Shown here piece after piece: positions 30,979 to 41,659 of a stretch of DNA of 64,000 nucleotides. The DNA is from Fagopyrum homotropicum (taxonomy: Eukaryota; Streptophyta; Magnoliopsida; Caryophyllales; Polygonaceae). The notes below the pieces were generated by a model, which worked only from the letters and a program-made list of their open reading frames with translations, was not told the DNA's origin and searched no databases. The stretch covers positions 157,466,409-157,530,408 of the forward strand of contig BSWB01000002.1 in the NCBI GenBank assembly GCA_033239125.1, in the 5' to 3' direction. Positions within the stretch are counted from its first letter, which is position 1. Each line of letters opens with the position of its first letter. The translations under genes were made by a program, and so were the position numbers.

Positions 30979-31787
30979 TATTTTTTATAGTTTTTTTGTT
31001 TTGTACATCTCTCTAATTATTCTCACTTTAATTGATTATCACTATTACTCTATTAAGGATATATTTACTATGTAAAAAATACTTTTAATAGATTAATAGT
31101 GATAAATGACATAGTTAGCCATTCTACCTATAATTTTTTTTTAAACAATTTGGTTTACTAGGCATTTTCTAGTTTTGTGTTTAGTAAATGTACCCCTAGA
31201 AAGAAGAGTGTGTAGAGTTTGAGAATAAATACAAAAGGTTGGGGTATATTTACTTAATTGAAACATTAAAAAGACTAGTTACTATTCTAATTTTTCAAAA
31301 AAGCCTAGTTACCAAAATTGTCCTAATTTTTTTTGGACAAATTTGGTTAGTAGGCTATTTAGAGAAATAGTGATAGTAAGTATTTTTTTTATAGTTTTTT
31401 TGTTTTGTACATCTCTCTAATTATTCTCACTTTAATTGATTATCACTATTACTCTATTAAGGATATATTTACTATGTAAAAAATACTTTTAATAGATTAA
31501 TAGTGATAAATGACATAGTTAGCCATTCTACCTATAATTTTTTTTGAAACAATTTGGTTTACTAGGCATTTTCTAGTTTTGTGTTTAGTAAATGTACCCC
31601 TAGAAAGAAGAGTGTGTAGAGTTTGAGAATAAATACAAAAGGTTGGGGTATATTTACTTAATTGAAACATTAAAAAGACTAGTTACTATTCTAATTTTTC
31701 AAAAAAGCCTAGTTACCAAAATTGTCCTAATTTTTTTTGGACAAATTTGGTTAGTAGGCTATTTAGAGAAATAGTGATAGTAAGTAG
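30979..31787. repeat. 404-bp tandem duplication
   Basis: Two nearly identical direct copies, about 30979-31383 and 31384-31787, with a constant offset of 404. Each contains a small MULE-like MITE and ends with the first 45-50 bases of MULE-1. The duplication therefore postdates the MULE-1 insertion. I saw only one or two differences between copies. Confidence 0.9.
31546..31729. mobile_element. small MITE related to the MULEs (second copy at 31143-31323)
   Basis: About 182 bp with imperfect inverted ends (left AACAATTTGGTTTACTAGGC, right read in reverse GGACAATTTTGGTAACTAGG) that resemble the MULE-1 and MULE-2 termini. It is flanked by T-rich copies of ATTTTTTTT. It occurs twice because it sits in the 404-bp tandem duplication. 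Confidence 0.6.
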
Positions 31788-31984
31788 GCTTTTTTGTTTT
31801 TCAATTAAGTAAATATACCCCTCTTATTTTTTTTTACCGTCAAACCTTCTCCATCCTCTTGTTTTCTTCTTTCTTCCAAATGCTTTTTAAAAACTGAATT
31901 TCTTTTTTTATTTTCTTTTATTAATTTTTTTTGTCTTTTTTATTTTTTTTATTTTTTATTTATTTTCTAGAATGAAGAATTTTT

Positions 31985-32296
31985 TCACACACCGAAATTA
32001 TCACATACCGGAATTATCACATACCGGAATTTCCACATACCGGAATTTCACATACCGGAATTTTCACATACCGGACCGGAATTTTACATACCGGAATTAT
32101 CACATACCGGAATTATCACATACCGGATTTTCACATACCGGAATTTTCACATACCATAATTTTCACATACCGGATTTTCACATACCGGATTTTCACATAC
32201 CGGAATTATCACATGCCGGATTTTCACATACCGGAATTTCACATACCAGAATTTCACATACCGGACATTTACATACCGAAATTTACATACCGGAAT
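31985..32296. repeat. CATACCGGAATTTTCA minisatellite, MULE-1 left array
   Basis: About 20 units of 14-16 bp with core CATACCGGAATT. The 108-codon frame through it is an artefact of the repeat. The array is roughly the reverse complement of the array at 32608-32835. Confidence 0.9.
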
Positions 32297-32607
32297 GAAT
32301 TTTTAATTGTCTAATATTTAATTTTGCAAATTTTAGGGGGCTCGTTGTAATTTTGCAATTTTTTTTTATTGTAATTTGCGTATATGATGACGGTTTGCAA
32401 AAATGGGTCCATCAACGTCTCTTTTGGTTTCCAAAAGACTTGTTCTTTTTCTGACAATGACAAATAGACAAGACGTGGAGGAGTTGAACATTATTTGAGT
32501 GGAGAATTATATGTTAAAATTGTCTCAAAATAAAAGTATTATGTAAACAAAAATAAATAGCGGACAGGAAGCACAAGGATCAAGTGCTGATTGTGCCGCT
32601 AGTTTTA

Positions 32608-32835
32608 ATTCAGAAATTTCTGGAATGAAATTTCTAGTATGAACTTTTCGTATGAAATTTCTGGTATGAAAAATTCTGGTATGAAAAAATTCTAGTATGA
32701 AAAAAATTCTGGTATGAAAAAAATTCTGGTATGAAAAATTCTGGTATGAAAAAATTCTAGTATGAAAAAAATTCTGGTATGAAAAAATTTCTGGTATGAA
32801 AATTCTGGTATGAGAATTTCCGGTATGAGAAATTC
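32608..32835. repeat. TTCTGGTATGAAAAAA minisatellite, MULE-1 right array
   Basis: About 14 units of 14-18 bp with core TTCTGGTATGAAAA, the inverted counterpart of the left array. Together the two arrays could fold back into a long imperfect hairpin. Confidence 0.9.
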
Positions 32836-33289
32836 AGTCCAGAAAATAAAAAAGAAAATAAAAAATAAATAAAAAAAAGGCAAGAAAAATAATAAAAGAA
32901 AACAAATTCAGTAATTAAAAATTAAAAATTATACTTATATAACAAATAACAAACATCATTTATTCTTTCTTTCTAATAGAAGGGTTAATAATTTTTACCT
33001 ACTATTAAATGAAAGTGGTAAAAAAATTTGGGGTACATTTTGTTAAACAAAAACTAAAAAAAACCTAGTATGTCAAATTCTCCCATTTTTTTTGAATTTC
33101 TGCTTAATTTTCATTTTTTACGAAGTTTAGATTAAGAATATATATCCACATAAATTTCAATTGGATTGTTGTTCGATGAGTAAAATTTGAAAACTCGACC
33201 ACCCAGACTAGTTTCTGAGTATCATAAATTTCATTACAATGATATTTCATCCTTTAATGTCTTTAAGGTACAAATCCTGCCAAGTTTAC

Positions 33290-33480
33290 ATAAAATGAGA
33301 AGTCTTAAAACATAGAAGAGTTATGTTTCTTTCTTTATTTATATAAGAAAAACAGAAAAAGCTAGAGCATGCGAAAACTAACTCACTGATATAATCTAAA
33401 CAACTCTACCAGCACACTACCCACGTCTTACATACATATTAACCTCTTTGATTGCAACTCAACAACCGAAAACGAATCTA

Positions 33481-33552
<72 letters not shown>

Positions 33553-34217
33553 TATTATTTATGAAAATTTTATAAATTTATTTTTATTATATTTAAATTT
33601 TGATATCACGTAGAAAAATGAAAGGGGAGAAAAGTGAAAATAGAAAACATTCACCCTATAGATTAATTTTATATATGAACAATGACATGAAAAATGAACT
33701 GGTCGTTTTGTTTTGGGAGATAAAAATGTCACCTTATTCTTATTTATTAAACTGCAATTTAAACTATACACTAGTTTAGTGTTAATGTCTCGCACATGTA
33801 TTTAAAATAACAACACAAAAATTGATTTTTTTTTTCAAATCTACGGAATTATAAAAGTACTTGGCTGTTTAGTATCCAAAGTACACATGTGACCTACCAT
33901 GTACATTTTTTCCTGTACTCCACTAGTTTCTTCATGTGTGCATGGTGTCATAGTGGGGTTGAACGTGTCGGACTTATCCATGCATGGGTGGTGAGTATTC
34001 AACGTGTGCGGCATGCAGCCCACTAACTTACTCATTCAATGTGTGCATGAATTTTTGTATGGGTGGTGAGTTGGCAATTCACTAGCCTGCATGGTTTCCA
34101 CGTCCTCTACAAGAACCGATGTTGTCTTCTTACTTTGGTTAATCTCCTTTCCATCAGCTAGTGCCATGCCATGTGTCTCTACATTCTCATCCATGCCTCT
34201 ATTATCGTCATGCGCCT
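33290..34217. repeat. local segmental duplication, copy A
   Basis: Matches 34546-34628 joined to 36784-37060. Shared stretches include TTATGTTTCTTTCTTTAT, AAAACAGAAAAA and GTTGAACGTGTCGGACTTAT. It holds an uninterrupted version of the MULE-2 insertion site at about 33344-33365. No gene is recognised. Confidence 0.8.
33483..33551. repeat. (AT)n microsatellite
   Basis: About 34 AT dinucleotide units within copy A, absent from copy B. Confidence 0.97.
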
Positions 34218-34545
34218 TAGTCGATTAGGGTTGAGCATAGGTCCAAAATCGAACCGAACCGCTAAAAACAGAAACAAATTAAAAAACATTTTTTCGAAAA
34301 ACTTGGACCAAAAACCGAACCTATAAAAGTAGGTTCAGTTTTGGTTTGGACCGAAAACCAAAAACTTGAAATATGCGAACCTAAAACCGAACCGATTACA
34401 TCGGTTTTGGTACGATTTAGGTTTTGGACCTAAATGAACCTAAAAAAAAATAAAACTAACAAATCTCAAACAATAAAATGAAAATTTCAATTATATAATA
34501 ATTTAATTATAAAGAGTTAAACCTAGAAAAATGACAATCCCATTA
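34218..34545. repeat. AACCGAACC-rich repeat and AT-rich flank
   Basis: Starts GGTTGAGCATAGGTCC and contains many CCGAACC and GGTTTTGG words on both strands (to about 34440), then AT-rich sequence. This composition is seen in plant hAT-related non-autonomous repeats; I cannot define ends. Confidence 0.35.
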
Positions 34546-35339
34546 ATGTAAAATGAGAAGTCTTAAAATATAGAAGAGTTTCATCTGCAGTTATGTTTCT
34601 TTCTTTATTCATAAAGGAAAAACAGAAAGGGCAAATTTGGTTAGTAGGCCTTTTTGAGATTATAATAGAGTAACTAGGCCTTTTTGTTTTTTCATTAACT
34701 AAATATACCCCGAAATTTTTTTTTACCGTGAAAACCCTAACCTTCTATTCTACCCTCTTGCCGTCTTCCTCTTTGCAAGCCTCCAGCCCCCAAAGCTCTC
34801 CCTTTCTCACAATCTCTCTGGATTCAGACCTTGTTGTCTTCGAGTAAAAAGCTCGTAGAAGAGAATCAAAGCTTTGATGAAAGCCTTTAGCAGATCTGTC
34901 AATTTCAAAGTTATGTGTCTTCTTCTTCATCTTTTTCGTGCCAACACGAAGGCGTAGACCCAGATGAAGCCGTCCTCTAGCTGTTTGCCGACACAAACAG
35001 ACTCTTCCCTTCGCTTAGCTCTCTCACAACCTTCCCACTCTGATCCAGAAACCAAATCGAAGATGAATCCAGTCATCGATTTAGCTTGCGACTTCACCTC
35101 ATGATGCAAGAAGCTTGCGAGGGCGTTGGATGCTTCCCTTTCTCGCCCTCCATGCCAACAGCAGTGACGACAATTGCACATGAAAATCGAACCAAAGGGT
35201 CGTTTCTTCTTCCCCTTCTGTACAATTTGTGCAGTTGATGTGGCATTGATTCTCATTTCTGGGCCGCCTCTCTACACCACAAAGCAAATCTAGTATGAAA
35301 AACACATTCTGGTAATCCAATTTAAGTATGAAATTGAGG

Positions 35340-35605
35340 GATTCAAGGTTTGGATAATTGAAAACCTTGACAATTCATGTGAAGAAGTTGTTAATCGCGT
35401 TAGAGAATTAGTGAGTCCTAAATTGTCCAACAATCTCCACTTCATTCTGGTACGTTTCTGGATTTCGACTTTGTTTTCGTTGTTTTGATTCTAGGGTTTC
35501 CTTTGATTTTGATTGTTTTCTTTTGCTAGGTGATTTGCGAAACAAGGATGACATTGAACATCTCTTCTCTAATTACAAGTTTGATGTTGTAAATCACAGA
35601 AATGG
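35340..35605 (+). pseudogene. captured UDP-glucose 4-epimerase fragment in MULE-2
   Basis: Plus-strand codons read NLDNSCEEVVNRVREL then SPKLSNNLHFIL, followed by an intron-like segment of about 80 bp (GT at 35450, AG at 35528-35529), then DLRNKDDIEHLFSNYKFDVV. This is the pattern of the N-terminal NAD-binding half of plant UDP-glucose 4-epimerase (UGE), which interconverts UDP-glucose and UDP-galactose in the cytosol. After about 35585 the similarity is lost where the family has its FAGLKAVGES motif. The splice donor has one G too few for the frame. Keeping an intron shows the DNA, not a retrocopied mRNA, was captured. It is a fragment and cannot make an enzyme. Confidence 0.75.
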
Positions 35606-36117
35606 AAACGTGGAGGCATTATTGGTGCTGTAACTTCGACTGGAGGAACCTTATTGACAATAACAGGAGGTAATAAGGCCTATTTGGATGTCATGCTTGA
35701 TAATGAAATCATGCAGTATTAGGTGGGCTTCAGCTTGTGGAGGCTGTTCGTAGCCTGGGGAACATGTTCCTAGCTGAGGTGCACTAGAGAAAACAGCTTG
35801 TGGCGGTTTTGGAGCATCATCTCCTTCCATTTTTGCGATAAGCCAAAATGAAGACAAGGGAGGTAATGATCATCATGAGGTTACTTGATAGATAATAACA
35901 TGGTTTGGTTGTTCTGATTAGTTTGTTATAATGAGTGTAGGCAAGTGAAAGTGTACAGAGGAGCAGCAGCAGCAACATGGTTTGGTTGTTCTGATTAGTT
36001 TGTTGTAATGAGTGTAGGCAAGTGAAAGTGTATAGAGGAGCAGCAGCAAGAGAGCTCAAATGAGAATGGAAGATGTAGTCTTTTTTTGATTGAGAAATAA
36101 TAGTGAGGCTATATTTT

Positions 36118-36545
36118 TTAACTTCCGGTATGTAAATTATAAAAAATAAAAAAGGACAAAAAAACAAAAAAAAATTCTGGTAAGAGTTTCTGGTATGAAT
36201 TTCATACCAGAAAATTATAAAAAAAATAAAAAAGGACCCAAAAAAAAATTCTAGTATGAAAAAATTCTGGTATGAAAAAAATTCTGATATGTGAAAAAAA
36301 TACAATTCTGGTATGTGCAAAAAATACAATTCTGGTATGTGAAAAAATACAATTCTGGTATGTGAAAAATAAAATTCTGGTATGTGAAAAAATTTTGGTA
36401 TGAAAAAAATTCTGGTATGAAAAAAATTCTGGTATGAAAAAATTCTGGTATGAAAAAATTTCTGGTATCAAAAAATTTCTGGTATCAAAAAAAATCTGGT
36501 ATCAAAAAATTTCTGGTATGAATATGAAATTCTGGTATCAAATTC
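36118..36545. repeat. TTCTGGTATGAAAAAA minisatellite in MULE-2
   Basis: About 20 or more units related to the MULE-1 right array. Some units carry TATGTGAAAA instead of TATGAAAA. The two long minus-strand frames through it are artefacts. Confidence 0.88.
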
Positions 36546-36783
36546 ATACCAAAAAAAAAAAATAATAAATAAATGACAAAAAAATAAAATAAAAATAAAA
36601 ATAAAAGTCACATTCAATTACGTAACATTTGAAAGATTTTGACTAAATTCATGTATTTTTCTTTTTTTTTTGAAATAGAAGAGTTAATTATTTTTACCTA
36701 TCATTAAATGAAAGTGGTAAAAAATTATGGGGTACATTTACTAAATCATATTCTCAAAAAGGCCTAGTATGTCAAATTCTCCC

Positions 36784-37222
36784 AAACAGAAAAAACTAGA
36801 GCACGTGAAAACTAAATTACATACATCTGTTTTGTACTCCACTAATTTTGTATGTTCATGGTGTCATAGTAGGGTTGAACGTGTCGGACTTATCCATGCA
36901 TGGATGGTGAGTATTCAACGTGTGTGGCATGCAACCCACTAACATACTCATTCAATTTTTGATGTATTTTTGCATGGGTGTTGAGCTGACAATTCACTAG
37001 TATAGCCTGTATGATTTCCACGTAGTGCCATGCATGCCATGTGTCTCTACATGGTTCCATGTCCTCTATAACGGCATGAAACATCACAAAGATCAATATC
37101 TTTCTTTATTTCAAGTATCCAAAGATTTCAACCTATTAACTCTCTAAATGTTAATCAAATTCCACAATAGAACTCATCCATTGAAAAGTGAGGACGTTCA
37201 TTCTACATAAATATCTCTCATT
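36784..37222. repeat. local segmental duplication, copy B (right of MULE-2)
   Basis: Continues the copy A sequence beyond MULE-2 (CTAGAGCACGTGAAAACTAA; GGGTTGAACGTGTCGGAC). Its right part (37040-37222) is shared with a third copy at 41100-41305. No gene is recognised. Confidence 0.8.
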
Positions 37223-37224
37223 TA

Positions 37225-37330
37225 AATATGAAAAATTTTGGCCTACTAGACTTTTTTAGTTTTATGTTTAGTAAGTGTATCTCATTATTTTTTACCACTT
37301 TCATTTAATGGTAGGTAAAACTAATAAGAA
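37225..37330. mobile_element. MULE terminal fragment
   Basis: About 100 bp resembling the reverse complement of the MULE-2 right end: CCTACTAGACTTTTTTAG, then TTTACCACTTTCATTTAATGG. The rest of the element is missing. Confidence 0.6.
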
Positions 37331-37830
37331 ACTTAACCCCCTATTTTAATTAAAAAAAATAGATGTTTATTAATATTATGTTAGTGTAAGTTTTAATTCT
37401 TAACTAGTTTAGAACACGACATAACTAGTTTAGAACTCGTGTCGTGTACGGGTATTTGTAAGATATATACATCTAAATATATATTTTATTTTGAGTATAT
37501 TAAAAGAAATACATAAACGTTACCCACGACGCTTTTGAATAAGTTCATAATTATGCGAGAAAACAATAAAAGAATAGTAAAACTAATAATGAAGTCCGCG
37601 ATGAATATATGATTATATTTGGGGCGTTGTCATGCTAGAAAATCGCACTATATTTCCTGTCATAGTTAGATTAATAAAGATAGTATTGATCAGATAAATT
37701 AGTTTATAAATCCAAATAAAAAATTTCATCACTAAATAATTCAAGTTCTTATGAAGATATAAAAATATTACACCCATAAAAAACTTAAACTTTGAACATC
37801 ATGATCACGTCCCATCATTCCAAACCCGGT
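37331..37830. other. AT-rich DNA, no gene seen
   Basis: No coding potential, repeat or structured RNA recognised. The last 30 bases, with CCAAACCCGGT, belong to the CCCGGT-rich repeat that continues at 40239 beyond the solo LTR. Confidence 0.5.
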
Positions 37831-38957
37831 ATCGTTGTAACACCCCGAATTCTCAAAACTCGGGACATTACTGGTTAGGACCTCACAATGGGTCCCGACC
37901 TCAGTTTGACAACAACATTACTAGGATCTTGCAACAAGACACAAATAAAGAAACCGAAATTCATAAAAAGTATTTTAAGGTAATGAATGCAACACGGTCT
38001 AACAGCCTGTAGTACTTAAACAAGGTGAAAACAAACAACTGTCTTAGCAAAAGAAAGAACGACAAACACAACCCCAACCCCCACTCTAAGGAGTACGGAG
38101 ACCCGGCTGACCACTACTTCCGGATCATTCAGCTGCTGGTCTAACCTGCAGTAAAACTAAAAACACAACAACATAAACCATTAGCTAGTTATCTAAACAT
38201 TAGAAGAACAATAATAGCACACACACACACATAAAAAGAATAAACACCCATCATGCGTTCAAACAAGTCCATTTATTATCTTAAGTTAAGTTATTCATTC
38301 ACGCTAATGATACTTAGTTTGTGACACGAGGGATTCCCAAACCTCGCCTCCGCCCCCGTGTACCCATCAAGAGTGGATCCGATGCATCTCACCGTGTACC
38401 TGTATGGTCTGGGTATAGAGAACCTCCCAGTCTCCTGGCAGAGCTGGGCAGTGATGTCACGGCCCGTTATACATACACTTGGGCCTTAAACATAATAATA
38501 ACGGTCGTCCTAACAAGTTATTATTATTAAAACACGCACATAACACACACAACTACTATCACTCAACTAATATCCAGAAACTGGCTAAGTAAGTCGCAAG
38601 GACTTACCTGAGTCAAGACACACTCTAACACGTCTCAAAACAGTCCGTACTCGTGGTAACTCAAACGCCTGTCAAATAAGGCATGGGAATCAAAATCATA
38701 TCCAGATGTCCAACCTCATACAAAGGAATTATGGAAAAAGCTCTCTCACGGTAAAAGACCATTTTACCCTTAGTGCCGAAAATTATCAAAGTTTATTCTT
38801 AATTCCTACTAAATCCTTTTAGAACTTGTTTTCCAAAATTTGTGTCTTGCGGATAGTTACTTATATGTTATAAGTTCGAAACCCGAATCAACTATAAAAA
38901 AGATAACGCTCCTCCTACATACTTTCATATCTCCTAACTCGCACTTATATAAATATA

Positions 38958-38973
38958 TACCTATATATATATA

Positions 38974-39018
<45 letters not shown>
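38958..39018. repeat. (TA)n microsatellite in solo LTR A
   Basis: A run of TA dinucleotides with a few interruptions. Shorter TA runs occur near 39183-39200. Confidence 0.95.
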
Positions 39019-39020
<2 letters not shown>

Positions 39021-39654
39021 CGTTCTATACTTCCATATATGTACATCTACGTACTGCACTGACGCATAAATAATTATATCTACTCGTACCCTCCATTTCC
39101 GTCATCTATGTATATGTATACTCTCACCGCTTCCAATCATTTTCTTAAAATTATCTATACGCATACACTAACTTATTCATCTATATATATATATATATAC
39201 CGTATCACTGCGGATACATATCTATATATGTAAGTATATATATTTCGGTACCCTCACTCTAATGTCTAAATATATAAGTATACATATATCCGCACTCGAA
39301 CTCTCTCTTCTTCCTCATCTATGTCGATATATATATACACACACTATCACATCTTAACGTTTTTACTACAAATATATATATCTTCATACTACTATACACG
39401 AGTATATGTTAATCAGCACTTTCATACTCATATATTTAGATATTCCACATTACAGAACATTTTATTCCATTCCGGCTCCAGTGCGGAAGAGAAGAAGAAA
39501 CAAAGAATCATTCTTACCGGAATTCAGTCCGGCAGGGTGCGTGCTAGGCGACAGCGGTCCTGCGGTCGAAAACGGTGGTACGCTGGGCTGGTTCGACGCA
39601 GCAGGAGGTCGACAGAGACGGCGGCAGGACTCGGTGGCGGCTCCGGTGCTACTG

Positions 39655-39775
39655 CAGGGCCGAAGAGAAGGCGGCGGCGGCGCTGTGTCCCTACTGGGTC
39701 GAAGAGAAAGCGGCGGCGCTGTGTCCCTGCTGGGCCGAAGAGAAAGTGTCGTGTTTTGCTGCTGCCGTTCGTACA
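39655..39775. repeat. GC-rich tandem repeat in solo LTR A
   Basis: Nearly three units of about 39-42 bp containing GGGCCGAAGAGAA, GCGGCGGCGC and TGTGTCCCT. The overlapping long frames on both strands (39320-39855) follow from the GC-rich repeat and are not supported as genes. Confidence 0.8.
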
Positions 39776-40243
39776 GAGAGGGAGTGCAGGAAGCAGGAAG
39801 CGGCCATGCCAATCGAAGAACCGTAAAAACAAAAATTAGGTTTAAACGTGTTTAGTGAGTGATTAGGGTTTAGGGTTAGATTAGGAGGTCTTGGGCCGGC
39901 TGAAGTCATGGGCCCGTAAATTGGGCCGGTTCAGTTCATTTATTTACTATGGGATGATAGCTAAAATATTATTCGTACGGAACCGCTCCTCGGTTTTTAT
40001 TTTTCAAAGCACGGAATTATTTTCCGTATTATATAAGTTTATATTTTATTAAAAAGGTATGTAAATTATTTTCGGTTACATCATTTATCATTTTATGTGA
40101 ATTAAGGTCACATAAAATGATAGAAATAAAAACTCGTTTTATTTTATTTTATTTTATGTATTTATTCATTTAAGATTGACGGATCGGAATCCGATTAGAT
40201 TCAGCATCATACGGAGTTTAAAATTTTCGGTTATCACAATCGT

Positions 40244-40770
40244 CCTACTAAATCTGGTCCCATCTTGCCAAACCCGGTCTCGTCCTGCCAAACCTGGTCC
40301 CATCCAGATCCCGGCGGTAATTCATTCAAAATTAGAACTCTTGTCCCGACCCCGCCCTGCTAAAAACTATCCGGAACGGTATAAAACTTTAATTATAAAA
40401 TAATAAATATAAATAAAATTGATAATCATTAGTAATATACATATATAGTTGTAATACAATTATGCTTATATAATAAAAAATCATGCTGGTCAAACCGTCA
40501 AATATGACAAATGATGCAAACACTGTCGGAATATGGGCATTACCTATTTTAAGTACGATATATACGGATATTTTTGTGGATAAAGTGTAAAATTCAAAGA
40601 CAATAAATCAAGTAAGGGTTAAGCGGGATTGAGCCCGTTCCGTCCCGATCTCAATCGAGATAGGACCTGATGGGATTCAATCTAAAATACCCAATGTAAA
40701 ATAGCCGGGACGGGGTTGAGATGACCTCAATTCCATTTCATCTAGTCCCTTGTTCACCCCTAGGTTAACA
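40244..40770. repeat. CCCGGTCC / GGGACGGGG-rich repeat
   Basis: Contains repeated CAAACCCGGTCTCGTCCTGC-like phrases (40250-40330) and, on the far side, GGGACGGGGTTGAG and TTGTTCACCCCTAG near 40720-40765. It was the target of solo LTR A. The composition is like plant hAT-related MITEs; ends are not defined. Confidence 0.35.
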
Positions 40771-40985
40771 TAAAAATATTTTTGAAAGATAGATTTTTAA
40801 AAAATTTGGTTTAAAAAAATTAAGTCGATTAATAGGTTCATTCATAATCGAGTAAGTAAAAAAGTGAAACTTTAATTTATAATTTATTACCAAATTTTGA
40901 TTAAATTAATTATTTAATAAAATACCCAATGTAAAATAGCCTTTTTTATTATTTTATTATTTGATTTTTTTTACCATCTTCATAC

Positions 40986-41305
40986 CCTCATGTTGATCAC
41001 AAGCAGTTGTAGTCTTGTCTCCTTGCACATGCCTCTCTTTATCTTTAATACCCAATAAACTAGTCTGCATGGCTTACACGTCCTCTACAAGAACCGATGT
41101 TGTCTTCTTACTTTCGTTAATCTGATTGGTTTCCACGTCCTCTATAACGGCATGAAACATCACAAAGATCAATATTTTTCTTTATTTCAAGTATCCAAAT
41201 ATTTTAACCTATTAACTCTCTAAACGTTAATCAAATTCCACAATAGAACTCATCTATTGAAAAGTGAGGAGATTCATTCTACACAAATATCTCTCATTTA
41301 AATAG
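40986..41305. repeat. local segmental duplication, copy C
   Basis: Shares TCCTCTACAAGAACCGATG with copy A (about 34105) and CATGAAACATCACAAAGATC with copy B (about 37076). It therefore combines parts seen in both. Confidence 0.75.
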
Positions 41306-41659
41306 GGGGTGGACTCAATTTGAAACCCCACAATCCTTCAAAAAGTTATCACAAAAAATATAATCTAACCAAATCAAGTCTCGATCAAAACTAGGGGAAG
41401 CAATTTTGTAACATGACATTGATGAATCAGATAAAGAGATGGAGAAGAAGAATACTTGGAGAGACCGTGCAAGCTTAGATAAGTTTGGATATAAAGAAAG
41501 TTTGAAGAAAAGGAGAGTATACGCAAGCTTAGATGCGTTTTTTCTTCGTAGTCATTCTATAAGACAAAGTAGAAATTGAGAGGGAGAAGGCGAGAGTCGA
41601 AAAAAAAGAAACAAGCTAGATCGAGTGGAACCTGAAAACTCCACCTTGATTAAAATGGT
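41306..41659. other. intergenic DNA, no gene seen
   Basis: AT-rich. A short phrase CGCAAGCTTAGAT is repeated at about 41468 and 41523 as GCAAGCTTAGAT. Nothing else recognised. Confidence 0.5.

Larger units (their letters stand above)
31739..33084. mobile_element. MULE-1, non-autonomous Mutator-like element
   Basis: 1346 bp, from GGACAAATTTGG to AATTCTCCC. The 9-bp target duplication ATTTTTTTT is at 31730-31738 and 33085-33093, as expected for Mutator-like elements; it is low-complexity, so taken alone it is weak. The ends match MULE-2. There is no transposase. The interior carries two arrays of short repeats in opposite orientation and nothing else recognised. Confidence 0.75.
34629..36783. 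mobile_element. MULE-2, Pack-MULE with captured gene fragments
   Basis: 2155 bp, from GGGCAAATTTGG to AATTCTCCC, with a 9-bp target duplication AAACAGAAA (34620-34628 and 36784-36792). The inverted ends share AATTTG and CTAGGCCTTTTTGAGA. Copy A of the local duplication shows the site before insertion. The interior holds a piece of a UDP-glucose 4-epimerase gene with an intron, other gene-like but unrecognised sequence (34740-35260; 35640-36060), and a minisatellite. There is no transposase. Confidence 0.88.
37836..40238. repeat. solo LTR A (chromovirus-like)
   Basis: 2403 bp, from TGTAACACCCCGAATTC to GGTTATCACA, with the 5-bp target duplication ATCGT at 37831-37835 and 40239-40243. The beginning resembles the LTRs of Chr-1 and solo LTR B (ACAATGGGTCCCGACC). 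Internal sequence of an element is absent, so this is a solo LTR left by LTR-LTR recombination. Orientation is probably minus, by analogy with Chr-1. Confidence 0.9.

Noticed and set aside
31972..32298. CRISPR-like array or repeat protein of 108 codons
   Set aside because: Units are 14-16 bp with no separate unique spacers, and the context is a plant MULE. The frame is a by-product of the minisatellite.
33483..33551. Origin-like or matrix-attachment element
   Set aside because: A plain AT dinucleotide microsatellite, absent from the paralogous copy; no further support.
35817..36471. Two long minus-strand ORFs in MULE-2
   Set aside because: Reading frames through the TTCTGGTATGAAAA minisatellite and AT-rich DNA, with repetitive Phe/Ile/Tyr composition.
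39320..39855. Overlapping long ORFs on both strands, possibly a GC-rich gene
   Set aside because: They lie inside a solo LTR with a proper target duplication and follow from a GC-rich tandem repeat. No motif was found.
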